The notes below the pieces were generated by a model. The model was not told the origin of the DNA and did not search any database. It was given only the letters and a program-made list of their open reading frames with translations. Made by a program: the position numbers and the translations under genes. A DNA stretch of 64,000 nucleotides, taken from Polyodon spathula. Lineage: Eukaryota > Chordata > Actinopteri > Acipenseriformes > Polyodontidae. Positions within the stretch are counted from its first letter, which is position 1. Every line of letters starts with the position of its first letter. The stretch spans positions 63,964,678 through 64,028,677 of the forward strand of contig NC_054538.1 of NCBI RefSeq assembly GCF_017654505.1, read 5' to 3'. This document shows positions 45,231-58,576 of this stretch, in pieces.

Positions 45231-47721
45231 ACTAACAAATTACTAACAATACACAATGCAAGATGAACCAGCCTATAATACATTTACAGTAAATTCCTTT
45301 AAAAAGGGTTTAACTTAATGGCAACACAAGTTGGGACAAAAACCACAAGCATAACCGTAGCCTGATAACTATCTAGAAAGATTCAGATCATGATAGCAAG
45401 GCCTACTGTACACCAGTCAAAATTATGATCATCTACTGTACAAAGCAGATTTATCCTGTGAAATTCTATAAATGGTTACACCATTAACAGTGGCTCACTT
45501 CATTTTGATCGCTAGCCCCTTCTAGCACCACCTGCTGAGGACACCCTGAAACACATCCTTCAATACTAGAACCTTAACCTTACAGTACCTTCAACAAACC
45601 ATGATATGAAGGTGCCACCTATTGGCGAAAGGACAACTTGCTTCTGATAAAAGTCAGTTTAAGGAAAACAGTGCAGCAATTGCAGACACCAGTGTTTATT
45701 AAAATGCAGTAAACAGCTGTGTTTGTGCGGACTAGGAGTAGCATTCAGCATGCAAGTCTCGCCAATACACTGGACTAGTGGTGAGAATAAACAAAGCTTG
45801 GTGTTTTAAATGTAAAGGTGCAGAGTGTCATCCTTGTAAAGAAAAAGTCATTTTAAAACATCAAATATACATAAAACATGTTTTCTTACATTTTTGTAGT
45901 TTTACTCTATGGGGAAAAAAAAAAACCACAAAGTTGCAGAATAAAAAAATTGCATATCTACAAAAAAAAAAAAAAAACACACAACAAAATCAATTCAGCA
46001 AATATATCTTGTTCTTCAAGCCAATTTATAGTCTTTACAGCCAAAATATAGGGGACTATTTTGCACTTTTTTTTCTTTACTCTAACAGTCATTTTAAAAG
46101 CATATTAACACACTCCAGGGTGTGAAATAGTTAAAAAAATTACCCTCCCCCTGTGGCTTGTAAAAATATCCAAAAGGTTTAGCTCCATACAATGTCTTCA
46201 ACAGCTCAGTACTTTGATTGATCAATTAACCACTGTTTGATGACATCATTCAATTATAGCATACAGTTAGCACAATCAGACAATTAACTTAAAAAGATGT
46301 GCTCAGACCAAAGGCCTTACAAATAAACAAACATAGTGTTGGATAGATTTGAAATGACTTGTCATAAAGTGTGATCTCCCTGTGTTATTGATTATTAATC
46401 GAGAGCAGTGGCACAGTAAACAGTACCTTGGGCTGAACATACTGCTGGGAATAGTATTACATGTCCAAGTCTAGTTTGTTTGCAGAGTACTTCACATCCT
46501 TTTGTTAAATTAAAAAAATAAATAAATAAATTAAAACACACAGCATTATTAATAATGTTTAAGGTGGTTTATGAATCTATGCATTTACAGATAAAATAAA
46601 TGTAAAAACTGGTACAATTTTTTTAAAGGGCATCTGAAAGCTTACTGTACTAGATTCTGCTAGTTTGGAAGTACTTGAGAATCGAATCAATAAAAGCATC
46701 ACCAACACAGAGGGCAGTCATTACAGATTTGTTAGTAATTTGTCAATAAAGACACAATAATCTAGATTCATTTCCCCATCGTTTTACAGTGATTAGGACA
46801 ACAGATTGCTTTTTAGACAATCATGATTTTATATTCTTGTTTTTAGACAGCAATAAAAACCAACAAAAAAAAAATTAAAAACCACTTGAACAGTATCCAG
46901 AGTTAAGAGTTGCTTATTCCTGCACTATATCAACTGTTTTATCAGTTTATAATCCAGTGTTACCATTATCTAAGCAACTTCCTTCAAATAAATTATTCAT
47001 AAAACAGAGAGGCAATCGATTTAAGAGGCACCATTTCTGGTGACATCACTGAAGGACATACACTAATCATAGTATCAGTTACTGTAAAAGCAGAATATTG
47101 ACCCATTATCAAATTAATTTTTATGAAGGTTCTGACTTTTTTTTTCAAATCACCTCTGTTTAAAAAATAAAATTAGAATTGTAAAACACACATGTATAGA
47201 TTTAAAATATTACAATTATCAAGAAATGTATACTTCATATTTTTTTGTAAAGCACTTTTTACATTTCCAAACACAAAGAAAAAAGGATTTCTAAAGGTTA
47301 GTATTTCAGAAGGTTACTTTTCAGTATACAGTATAAAAATATATAGAGCTATCAAAAAGCAAAAGACTACTTCAAACAAAAGAATAAGGGCATTTCAATC
47401 AACTTGACAGACTTAAGCATTCTAATTTGCATGAATCAACTGAAGAACAGTGACAGCAACACCTACCAAATCTAAAATGGAGTCTTTGTATGTTTTCACC
47501 TGCCGAACCAGGGTATTTCTATGGGTAAAAAGGCAACTACGGTTCACAGAACAGTACAGTACCCTAGTGCCCCTTACACAGGTTGCGAGCTGACATTACA
47601 GTGAATATGGCTAAGTCCTTGTGCTATTTTCAGCCACAGTGGCAAAGGTTACTCCATCTCTGCAGCCGACACAAACCAGCACTGCAGCAGAGAAATGCAT
47701 TGGAAGCAACCGAGTAGCTGG

Positions 47722-47745
47722 GTTTCCCTACCACTGTAGGGAAAC
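47722..47745. repeat. perfect 10-bp inverted repeat, 4-nt loop
   Basis: GTTTCCCTAC, loop CACT, GTAGGGAAAC. Not next to a gene end. It may be a subterminal palindrome of an unrecognised transposon. Confidence 0.8.
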
Positions 47746-49810
47746 ATCTCTGGTGCGATCCTGCATACTGTCTCTATAGGCGATTACCGTTTTTAGACAA
47801 GTTTACCAAAAAATGTCCAAAAAAGTGCATTAGCTGTTGAGAGAGCTACAGTAGGAGACATGGAGGGCTGGAACCTGCCCTGCCTTGGACGGTCTACAGA
47901 TTCTACATTGAGAATGTCACAAAGTGCAGCTAAAAGTGGCTATGTCCATTTATCCATGCAAGCGCTACATCTGATTAAGTGGTTGTACAATTAAATATTG
48001 ACTTTCATAGAACATACAGTATCATAGTACTGATTTTATAGTAAAAATAAATAAATAAATTCTTGGCACGAAGAAGCAAATCTTCAGTTTACAATATCTC
48101 CTATTGCAATTTAAAAGCCTATTTTTTTATTTATTTATTTCTTAATCCCAACACATTTTTCAAAAGAAAACCTTTAAAACAGTAACCATGGTTTCTTTTG
48201 TCATGTCTCAGAGTTAATAATAAAGCTAGCATTGGTATTCTGCAGACAGGAAAAAGGGTTAAATTATCACATTGCTCTTGCAGTTACTTAGCCTGGGGAT
48301 GTGGCTAGCTTAAACAAATGCATCATGAAAATGAACTGCCCTTTAATATGCAGCCTGCATTAATATGGAGAACCAACACATTGTGTAATGTAAGCTCATT
48401 TTCTAAAATAGTCTGAATGCACATTCCCACCCCCACCCCCAGGCTGTAGGCTGCTGTACAACATAACCCCACCTAGGGTAGAATTTTTCATTCAGATAAA
48501 AGGAAATCAAAACAGCTATAATATAACATTAGGGGGTTTATTGATTTAAATGCTGATAAAGTAAATCAAGGCTCTCGGGGACGCGGGTACCTGTGTCCTT
48601 TATGCATGCATGGATGGTTGGGACTCTCAGGTTTGTAGTTGTCTGGGTCCCTGGGGCACAGGTCTGTTTCTGTCTGACATGAGATGTAAGCTACAGAATG
48701 TTGGCAGGGTTAAACTTTGTGTTGTGGTTCCCGCTGTGAAGCACTGGAAAACATAGACCCAGGTACGTCTTGCATTGGAGCAAACTAAAGGACTGAACAT
48801 TATACGGTGTTGCACCTCTTTCATGTGACCTGTGTATGGTTGTGTGCTGACATCCATTTCAGGCTTTCTTTTTTATTGCTTTCCAAGCATAAGCAACTGT
48901 TTAAAAAACCTGATAGGTATGGCTGTTTTTTTACAGTCTAAAAATAGGTATTTCAAGATATTTCATGATTAAACAGAATGTACAAAAAGTGTTCCTAAAC
49001 GTTGAGATGCTTTAAGGTTCTGGAGCATTCGGTATCCTTTAATACTGAGAGCAGTGGGGAATGTCTGGTTGAGTAGAATGGATAGTTGTCTTTTGATCTT
49101 TCACATTTTGCTTTTGTAGATTCTGTCAGGCTTTTTGGTCTTTTAGAAAGAAAAAAAAACAACTTTCCGTTTGTGGCTTTTAGTGTTGTTTCTTATTGTT
49201 ACATTTTCACAACTTTAACAAATAAAAAAAGCATTTGTGTACATTATCATTAATTCTTTGTTGGGACCCCCAAAGTTTCCTCTGGGACCTTCAGTGTTTT
49301 TTTTTGAGAGTCCTGGACCCTCAGTGGTTTAGTGGTCCAATAGGTAAACCTGAAATAACAAAATTTTACAGTATGCATTCCTTTTGTGAATATCCTTTGC
49401 ACTCTCAGACCCTGCTGACTCTACAGTATTGTCAACTACTCATTAACACTGAAAATATATTAGCAACGCTACTGTATTCATGCTACAGTGTTAAAGCCAG
49501 CATCTGGCCTAAAGGATCCAATTTCTATGAACCCCTTCATTTTCACTGCAATTTGTTTTTTGAGGATTTTTATTTGAGCTTTGAACATATACAGTAATAT
49601 ATTAGTGCAGAATTGCACCGACTTAACACTAGCTACTATTGTACAGAATCAATTAAATCCCCACAGTGAAACCTAATTTATATCTAGTAGACACATGTAG
49701 GCTCCTGTGTTTAGTGCTGCGCTAAACAAATTCTGAATTTGTTGGGTTTTGCTACATACAGTAAACCATGAGTTTATCACTTGCTGGATTCACACAATTA
49801 GTACCGATTA

Positions 49811-49857
49811 CACACACACACACACACATATATATATTTATTTTACACACACACACT
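49811..49857. repeat. compound (CA)n(TA)n(CA)n microsatellite
   Basis: Two CA tracts separated by a short TA/TTTA segment. Confidence 0.9.
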
Positions 49858-52274
49858 CTAATGTATCTCTCTACAAGAGGCAAACATTTGAACATTTTTC
49901 ATCAAAATAGATTTGTATAAAATGTGACATATTATACAAATATGGGACGATGAGTCAAGAACAGTTGGCTGGTATAATGACAAAGTGCATCAGTGTGGCG
50001 AGTATCTGAATTAGTCTTCATAGTGCAACATGCAATACTGCACAGGGTCAGACAAACTGCAGGTTTCCTTGATTGTGTCAACTCAAGCTATTTTAAATCT
50101 CAAAAGATGGATCCTTTTCTTATTATTTCAAAATATTACATTTCATTAAGTACTGTAGAAGCTCACAATGCTGAGATTGACAGTTAAATTTAAATTGTGC
50201 TCCATGGACAAGACTAGTCAAAATAAGAAAATGGTTTACAGTAATTAGATCACTCCTAGCTTGCTGCACATACTATACACTATACAAGGCTGTGGGTTGC
50301 AGACCTTAGCATTTAATGCATTTACCTACAGGAAGGATATTAGTGAACAGTACAGCAGCACTAACAGTATCACTGGCCACCATATTATTCTGCTGACTTC
50401 TTGGTTATCTGATTGCATTATTAACTACAACTTGGAATATGCTGCTTCCTTGCAGCAAATCACTTCATGTTCAGTTTCAAACAATGGTCTAGCTGCAATC
50501 AGGCCATCTGACTTAACACACCAGAATTGATTCGAAACCAGGAAGAAATAGTTGCTGCTAAGAGAAGTACTGTAATGAGGTAAGCTCTGGTGTTTTGATA
50601 AGGAGTTGAGGGAAATCATCCAGTTAAAGGAGCAATGCTCCAACAGATAAAAACCTCCAGCCATTAAGTTAGAAATCCAATACACATTTACTGTCAATGT
50701 ATGCACAATAAAATATTACACAGCATCAGCCTGGACTGGAATCCAATTTCTTTTGCCTGCAAAATGCAACACCAGCTGCGAACTGCCTGAAAAACAACCG
50801 AAAGCTTTTTCGTTTCAAATAAATCATGCAAGCGGCCAGCCAAAATATTATTTGTGTTGGTCTTGGTCCAAGGTTTTTATTATTATGTACTATTTAGTTA
50901 TTTGCGAGAAAATGTGTATCAAGTTGTAAAATGCACCCACAGTTTCCTTCTGTATTCTGTGGATAAACTGCTACTTCCCTCTCTAAAACATGAACGAGAA
51001 ACAGGGGGTTTACTATTAACAGAAATCAGGCAAGTGTGCAGCTTTCAATACTACAAGTAGGGTGTTACTACAGCCCCACCCCGCCCGCAAAAAAAAAAAA
51101 AAAAGCCAATTTGGTTTATAATTGCCTACACAGTAAGTCTGAGCTACAATGCAATAAAGCAACTACTTTACAGAGCCTGTTTGTATTATCTGGTTGCTAA
51201 GCAAATCAGAATCACTCTTTAGAAGCAGCTCCACAAACTAATTTAAAATAGCATGAAGTAAATGGATTCAATACTATACTCTGCTGCCCCCTAGGGGAGC
51301 ATATGACAATATATTCTCAATGTAATTGTGATAACCCCGGAGCCAGGACTTGTTTATTTCCTGTCTGTATTTTAGTCGTTGTGAGCATTACAGTCCTCAA
51401 TTTCCCCACAGAGCAGGTACAGCAGCAATGTAAGTTTTTCTATAGGAGGCAAGCCTTTCCAACCTTTGGCCTCTCTGGTAGGCTTCCTAAAAAAGATCCA
51501 CAACTGTAACAAATCATGTAATTGTCTTGTGATGTGGGCTCCCGTTTCACTTTCTAAGCTCTAACAATTAGATACATGAAATCTTTACCAAGAGCATCAA
51601 TCCCGCCTCTACATCTAGTCATACCCCTAATGCCATCATCCCTTAAGCTTTCATCAAAATAAAAAGAAAGTACAACACACATGTACAGTAGGATCTCTGG
51701 AAGGTTACAATGAAATGTGACAGCTGGATAAGAAGCTTGATTGCAACACTAGGACAGAAGAATACATAAAAGCTAATTCAAGCTACAAGGCAGAGAACAG
51801 GGTGTGAACTTTCAGCTTCTACAGTCCAGCAGGAGGCTCTACTGGGTCATACAAAACTAAATTTGAGTGCTAGAATTTCAAATTCATGTCTATCAATTGT
51901 CTCTAGAAGGAATGTCTTTAATGGTGAATCTGTACTAGAATGTACACTAAAATGAGCTTGCATCTTACTGCTATATTTTATAGTTAACTACTAAAGTTAA
52001 AAAGTGCACAGAATTTAATGGCACAGGACTTGTATTATTATGGTAGGATTCCTAACGATATCAGAAAATGGAATGTAAAGAGTGGTTCTCCGCTTTCTAT
52101 TCCTCTTGATATTATTCTTCTTGAATAAAGTTCAGTTTTAGCAATGTTGCTCTGTCTGTGTGTCTTGATGCACTGGTGATCCAACTCGGTTCAGACTGAG
52201 ACTGCAACAAATATAAGCCAAAGACTTATTTAAAAGGTGTAATCTTAATTAAAATCTTTTGATTTATGTATCAA

Positions 52275-52740
52275 ACCGGAGGTTCCCAAACTTTTTTGCT
52301 ATGCCGCCCTTGCGAAATGCATGCCCCATGTGCATTCCCACTTCCAATAAACAGTACTGTATTTCAAAAAATATGATTCCCAAAATTTTGCTGAAGACAG
52401 AAAGCATCATAGCACAGAACCACTATTCAAATACTTAATAAACCGGAATATAAAAGAACACATAATTAAGAGTCATATTTATCTCAGTGAGTAGGATAAG
52501 CCTGCTTGCTAGTGCAGTTTGTGGTATTTTGGCTGTTGACGAGTTTCAACCTCAGATCTGTCTCTACTTTCAAGCGATTTCTGTACTTGTTCTTGATGTA
52601 AACAAGTGAAGAAAACCCTGTTTCACACAGATATGTTGAGGCAAAGTGAACAAGTATTTTGAAAGTTGTTTGTGACAATTCAGTGAACTCTTTTCGAATT
52701 GAGAGCCAGAACTGACCACACACAGACTGACCAATTTAGC
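52275..52740 (-). mobile_element. hAT (Charlie/ZBED-like) transposon, 3' fragment
   Basis: 52720-52490 on the minus strand encodes a hAT C-terminal dimerisation domain: FWLSIRKEFTELSQTTFKIL, then HFASTYLCETGFSSL and IKNKYRNRLKVETDLRLKL. These are the typical residues of ZBED5/FAM200-like hAT transposases. Just beyond, at about 52277-52300, the plus strand reads GGAGGTTCCCAAACTTTTTT, a match to the usual Charlie-type terminal repeat. The other end was not found, so this is a 5'-truncated copy. A domesticated gene is unlikely with so little coding sequence left. Confidence 0.8.
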
Positions 52741-54055
52741 ATTAACCCATTGGAAACATTTTCTTAGATGGTCCAATCCCAATGGGCATTTGCTCACCTC
52801 ATAAAAGCACTGCTGTTTGATGTGCAGGGAGAGTCTTATGATTTGTATTATGTCTATAGTAAAAAGAACTACTGCTCCAACATGGATTTCCACTTTCTAT
52901 AAAAGCTTTAAAAATTACATTTTCCAAAGCCTTTGAAATGAACCCCCCTAACTTACAAAGTTACCATTACAGAATTTCAGCTTGAGTAGTTTACAGAAGG
53001 ACTTTGTCAATTTCTATACTTCTTAAAATAAAAAAAATAAAACTAAAAACTTTGATTTCATGCAATTCTACAACAACAGCAGAGTTTTCTCTTGACTGTT
53101 GCTGAACTTGCAGTCTGGTTCTCATTAGACTCCTACTCTCCTGTTTATATATAAAAACAAACCAAAAAAAAGTGCTCTCTTACATATTTCCTGACCTTAC
53201 ATAATAAAGTTCTGCACTGTGTATGCCAAATATCAAATGATTTGTCTTTTTGTTTTTCTGTACTAAGTCAATTGCAGACAATTGGCTGCTGCACACTATT
53301 TCTCAACCGATCACACCTCGTTGCAAGATGTGTTTGGAGTGTTCTGGGGTCTTGAGAACAGTGAATGGTGGGACTTTGAGGCAGGGGATTCCTGTGCCCC
53401 AATTTAAACAAGTGGGCCTCTAAAATATAAATTTCTCTTTGGTGTGTATTTATATCTTAAATTAAAAGCAGCTTTTCCATCACGGTTAAGCCATTGTCCT
53501 GCCTACATCTATTTTAAATGTAAATTTTACTACAGATATTCTGACAGCTGCAGCGGTGGAAAAAGAGAAATGATTTGGCTCTAAACCAGAACAGCGCAAA
53601 GCTGCATAAAAATCAGAACAATGACCCCGCCTTTCCACAGAACTACAACGGCATTCACACCCACCCTGCAAGTCCTCAACCTATGAAATGTCTTCCTTTG
53701 TGGAAAAAACAAAACCCCCCCCAAAAAAACTACATTTGACCAGTCACAAAAGTATTGCGATATTCGTTGCAGTTTAAAAGGTAACTTCAAAAAGGTGTTT
53801 TACGACAGACTGTAGTTGGGATGCCAAATGCCACTACAGACAAAACACTGATTACACTCAAACTGCTTTAATGTCAACTTGTGGTTTCTGCATTAGGTGG
53901 CACATTTTACTAAAATACTAATGCAAAGGCAGCATTCTGTGCGTTTTTAGAACAGCGGTGTGCAGGCCAACCCTAAGCTCATTCAAGGATCACGTATTGT
54001 AACAGTTATACCCCCCCCAATGCACTGTAAATTGTGAATTCTAGGTAATCTTATC
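52741..54055. other. non-coding, nothing recognised
   Basis: AT-rich flank between the hAT fragment and the piggyBac-type MITE. No feature supported. Confidence 0.55.
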
Positions 54056-54625
54056 TTAACCCTTTGAGGTCCAATGTCCAGGTCCGACATTACAATTTTC
54101 CCTTTCCAGTCCGACGTTGGACCCTGTCAGACATCATCAAAAAGACATAAAGCTCAGATCTCTAGTCGTTTTTTCTCACGGAAAAAGCAGAGAAAACCTT
54201 TCAATGGCCGAGTGAGACCAACAGGAACAGGGAACAATAAATAAATAAATAGGTGTATCTGATAGCCCCATGCACCTAACAAGACAACTGCTTCTGCATC
54301 CAGCTCTCAAAGAATATCAAGGACATTTGGAAAGCTTTTTGAGATGTTACAGTAATAAAATAATGACCTGGATCACATTATTGAGAACTTAGGTTATAAA
54401 ACAAGTGATCAGGACTGGATTTATCAGTATGCATGTCTATAAAGAGGCATGTGAAAAATACAGTGAACAAGTGGTGGGGTTTGGCTGCAGATACAGTACT
54501 GAGTGTCCTTTTGCGATTCAGTACCTTTTAAACCTGTTTTACTCCGAAAAAATTAAAAATTAAACAGAGCGTGTGAAAATAAAATGGACCTGACGCGCCT
54601 GAATAAATGAACCACTAAGGGTTAA
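54056..54625. mobile_element. piggyBac-type MITE with TTAA target duplication
   Basis: TTAA at 54056-54059 is followed by CCCTTTGAGGTCCAATGTCC. The right end is TTAA at 54622-54625 preceded by sequence that reads inwards CCCTTAGTGGTTCATTTATT. The first 14 positions of the two ends match with three or four differences, and CAGGTCC recurs inside both ends. The 562-bp interior has no transposase. TTAA flanks plus CCCTT ends are the hallmark of piggyBac derivatives. Confidence 0.8.
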
Positions 54626-57600
54626 ATAAATAAACGTCTTTTGAATTTTCAAGACCATAATCCACAAATTACAGTACCTATTTCACCCCAAACAGTTTTA
54701 TTTATTTATTTAATTCTCACTAATCCCTTGCTTTTTTTGTATTTGGTTTTCCATACTTAGTTTTCACTTTTTATAACTTGTGTCATCTGAGCCTTACTCA
54801 TGTTCAGTGCCAGCAAGAAACTATGAAGGGGACACACAGAGGAAGCTATTAGGGAAAGAATAAACTTAAAAGCGTGGTGGCAACATTTAGGCTTTGCTCA
54901 AAGTGAAAAATAAATAGATCAACAGCAAAACAAGAAGGTGCCATGTTGCACATGAGATATACGAAAATGTTATCTTTATTATCGAAAATATTTTGCCAAA
55001 TAAAACACAGAACCAATAAGACTTATTGTATATAGTTATGTGAATAGAGGAAAAAAAAATCCAGTGCTATGCACTTCCCTTACTGCAGTGCTTGCTGCAT
55101 TGTGAGGGCGGGTATAAGAAGAGTCCTGCAGAGCTTGACCCTCCCACCCCAGTGACGGTGCAAACGAAGCAGGCACGGCAACATTGCGAAGAGCCCTAAT
55201 TCATCTGACACAGCACTGCCTGGGCTTTCAGGAAAAACTGATTACAGAAACACAGCTGCATTCCCAAAAGCACGTTCAGCAAGGTCAACATAACCTTCAT
55301 GGTAGAATATAAATTCATATAAAATAAACCTCAGTGCTGAAAGAATCAATTAAATATTCCAACAAATATTTAATAAAACTAAATATTTGTTGTAAGGGCC
55401 TTAGAATGGGTTTATTGCATCATGACAAAGAAACACCAAATAAGAACTACTGATATCTTTTTCGAGAGCAAATACGTTTTCAAATGAATTTGGTTTGTTC
55501 TGGTACAGCAGGCTCAATTTTTGCACATCCTGGAGAATGCTACGCTTTGGTACTGCAATGCCTTTTTGTTGGGAAAGTATGTTTTCTGCTGATTTAATCT
55601 ATTTTCTCCATGGCTACAGTACTTCAACTTTCCCCCACAGTACTTCTAATAAAAAAAAAAAAAGTCTTTCAGCCTCAACACAAACCCATATCTATAGTAT
55701 TTAAATTCAGTTTAGAAAGTACAGACAAACAAATCTGCTGCCTTCTCTGGCACACACGAAGCCGACTTAAAAAGCTTAAATCATTTCTTCAGCAAGCACC
55801 CGCTTCTGAAACCACATTGCCAACAACTTGCTTTCGGATCAGACAGCTGAAAAGAACAACATGCTTCCACTGATTTTATTTTACTCCAGTCTAACAAACT
55901 CCTAATTTTTGGATGACAAAGCTAGAACTAAACAACTAGGTAATATAATACAAAGTCTCCCAAGCACCCTTAAGTTGTTTGTTGTTTATTTGGTAACACT
56001 ATGAACTTGATCTCTGTAAAAAAAATAAAAATAATAATAATAAATAACAAAAGGAGTTAAAGACAGGAGTAAATGCTTTGACAGTATGGCCCAATATGTG
56101 ACAAGTTTCCTGAAGCGGTTTATTTTATTTATTTATTTTTTTAAAAGTACAAAAAATGCTAAATAAAGAATACATCCTAGTTTATTTATTTTACACTTTG
56201 CCTGTGCTTCTTTGGGAATGTCAGAAGGCATAATAAACATAATAAAAATTGCTTTTACTTCTCTGTATCCCTTAACTTGGGTGTGCAATCTTTCAGAAAA
56301 TCACTCCTACAATAATTATGGTTTGAATATTTAAAAAGTTTCCTCCCATGATTGATTGTGGTTTCTTCCCAGCAAGATAATAAACTCCTCCATCTGAACC
56401 CCAACCCCCAATGCTTCTGATGCAGTTTCCGCTGGGATCAACAGTTTTGAAAAACAGGATTTTGGTTTGAAAGAAAATTTGAATCTCATATTTCATTGCT
56501 TTCTCCCAGGAGAGCACTTCAGCTTAAACTTAGGTGTAAATGACAACTGGAGAGGCCTCAACTGACTGTGGTACCCTTTTGGGGCCAATCAGACAAGATC
56601 AGATTTAAAAAAAAATGTTAATAGTGTAACATGTAAAATGGGAATGATTTGTAGGAAAACCCATCTAAGAACTCTATTGTAAATCTATACCTGTGCCAAA
56701 TAATGGGTAGCCTAGTCACTATAATGACCTACAGCAGCAGATCTGCAGAAACAGAGCTACAGTTTATGATCTTTGCTATCTTTTCATTGCATTTGCTGCA
56801 GATGGCAATACAATAATCCATCACATAACCGCCAATCACATATCTGCCCTAACCATTTATCGGCCATGATCAAGCTCTTCAGCAACGTTAAATTTATTAT
56901 TGAACAGAGAAGATTAGTTCAGATACTGCAGATCTTACCAAAGTTTTTGTATACCGTTTTGCATGTGCTACATGCGCTGCCATTGCTGGTATTGTCAAAT
57001 GAACTGTTCAGTGTGTTGATATGTAAATAAATCCTGATCGAATGCAGGCGTATCAACTTGAACCCCCGTCTCCCTCTCCTGCCTGTCACTCAGCAGCAAA
57101 TGCACGCACCCATATGGCAGACTGCTACTCTGACACAAACATTAATACCCTGTATCTTTCTAAACAAGATATTTAAGGGAGCTCACTAATAAAAGCTGGA
57201 TCTCAAAACAATAATTGTGGGAATATAGTAATTTTTACAGCTCTGTATAATGGTATTTAAAACCAGATTCACTCATCTGTGACTTTTTACATATCTGCCG
57301 TTAATCTGGTCCCACCGCAGTCGGATGCGTGACGGGTTACTCTATTGGTTTCAGTACAAGTTCTGTAAATCACCCCTTGGGAAAACAGACCTCGCCATGC
57401 TTGAGTTCACATTTAGTACAGAGTACAATGTTAATAAAAACAACACTGCAAGGAGACTCAGCTGGGATACCCCGCATAACTCAATTCAAACTGTATTAAG
57501 AGAAAAACAAGATGCTGCAGATCTGCTGCACTTTGCCAACCAAAGCTTCCAACCATGTTGGTCTGCAACAGCTTCTAATTACTCCGTTTTGCCATGTAAA

Positions 57601-58568
57601 CAATTTGATGAACCCTTTAAAAACAAACAGTTGCCTGTTCCATATTCAACAGTCACCAGGACACAAACCCAATCAGGAACCTACAGTACAAGAATGATTT
57701 ACAGTGGACTGACCTCTGTATAGTTCAGCACACAAGCGGAGAACTAGAAACACTGAACATTGTCAAAAATTTCCTTTTTCCACTGAAGACATCATTGTCG
57801 GAGCCTTCAAAGCTCTTGAGAGGCTGACAGGGACCAGACTGTTAAAACTGATTAAAACAAAGATTTTCCAGACCCCTAACCTCTCCTTCCTATAGGAAGA
57901 CTGGGAAGCTGACACAGGGGAAACAGTCACCATTAGATTTTTTGTTCAGGACAGATGGCATTTTATAAATTGTACCATATTCCTTTCAGATAGAAAAATG
58001 TCCTTGTGTGGTGTTAACAGGCATATACTGTATACCAGTGTTATACTGTAGACTTGTACATTTACTGTAAAGTAACCGTCTAATGAAAAGCAACATTTTG
58101 AATCACTTTTTGTATTGCCAACAAAGCACAGAGATTGACATTCACAAGTCCACTATTGTTCCTACTGTATCACATGTCCCCAAAAAAAAAAAAAAACAAT
58201 TCTGGTTAACTAGACTGGTTTTTAAGGACTGCGTACTACTGTATCAACTACCGTTGGAATGAGAGAAATATGATAGCCGTAGTGTCAGATCCACATGCAA
58301 CAAACTGTGTGTGTCCTTTTGCTGTTCATCATTGGCATAGACCAACAAAACCACCCACTCCTCAACCTCACGAGGCACTGGACCTAATGTAATCCCTTGG
58401 TACTTGTTTACTACAACATGCTTCCATAGTTTGACCTTCTGCAAACTCCATCAAAAAGCATACCTGGTTGGTTATCCTGTTTGTTCACCAAATCCAGTTG
58501 TAAAAACTATTTTTAACTACTTACATTTAATGTTGCACGCAATGAACATGACCTTCTGAGAACCCAAC
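54626..58568. other. non-coding with a small GC-rich patch
   Basis: Mostly AT-rich. At about 55100-55200 a GC-richer stretch contains GGGCGGGTATAAGAAG on the plus strand, a GC-box/TATA-like pairing on the opposite strand to the spectrin gene. There is no downstream coding exon to support a promoter. A 132-codon open frame at 57325-57723 has no recognisable similarity. Confidence 0.45.
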
Positions 58569-58576
58569 ATTCAAAC

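Larger units (their letters stand above)
45231..52274. other. upstream intron/5' flank, no gene recognised
   Basis: AT-rich non-coding DNA upstream of exon 1a, probably intron 1. Contains a 10-bp-arm hairpin at 47722-47745 and mixed (CA)n/(TA)n at 49811-49857. Open frames here, including a 120-codon one at 49235-49597, show no recognisable protein. Confidence 0.5.

Noticed and set aside
48540..49340. Possible element with GGGAC/GGTCCC-rich ends
   Set aside because: Inverted similarity is too weak to define ends; no coding remnant recognised.
49235..49597. 120-codon plus-strand open frame
   Set aside because: Contains a poly-T-derived stretch and no recognisable domain. Not supported as a gene.
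57325..57723. 132-codon plus-strand open frame
   Set aside because: No recognisable motifs, low-complexity composition typical of the surrounding DNA, no splice or promoter context. Length is within chance for 64 kb of both strands.
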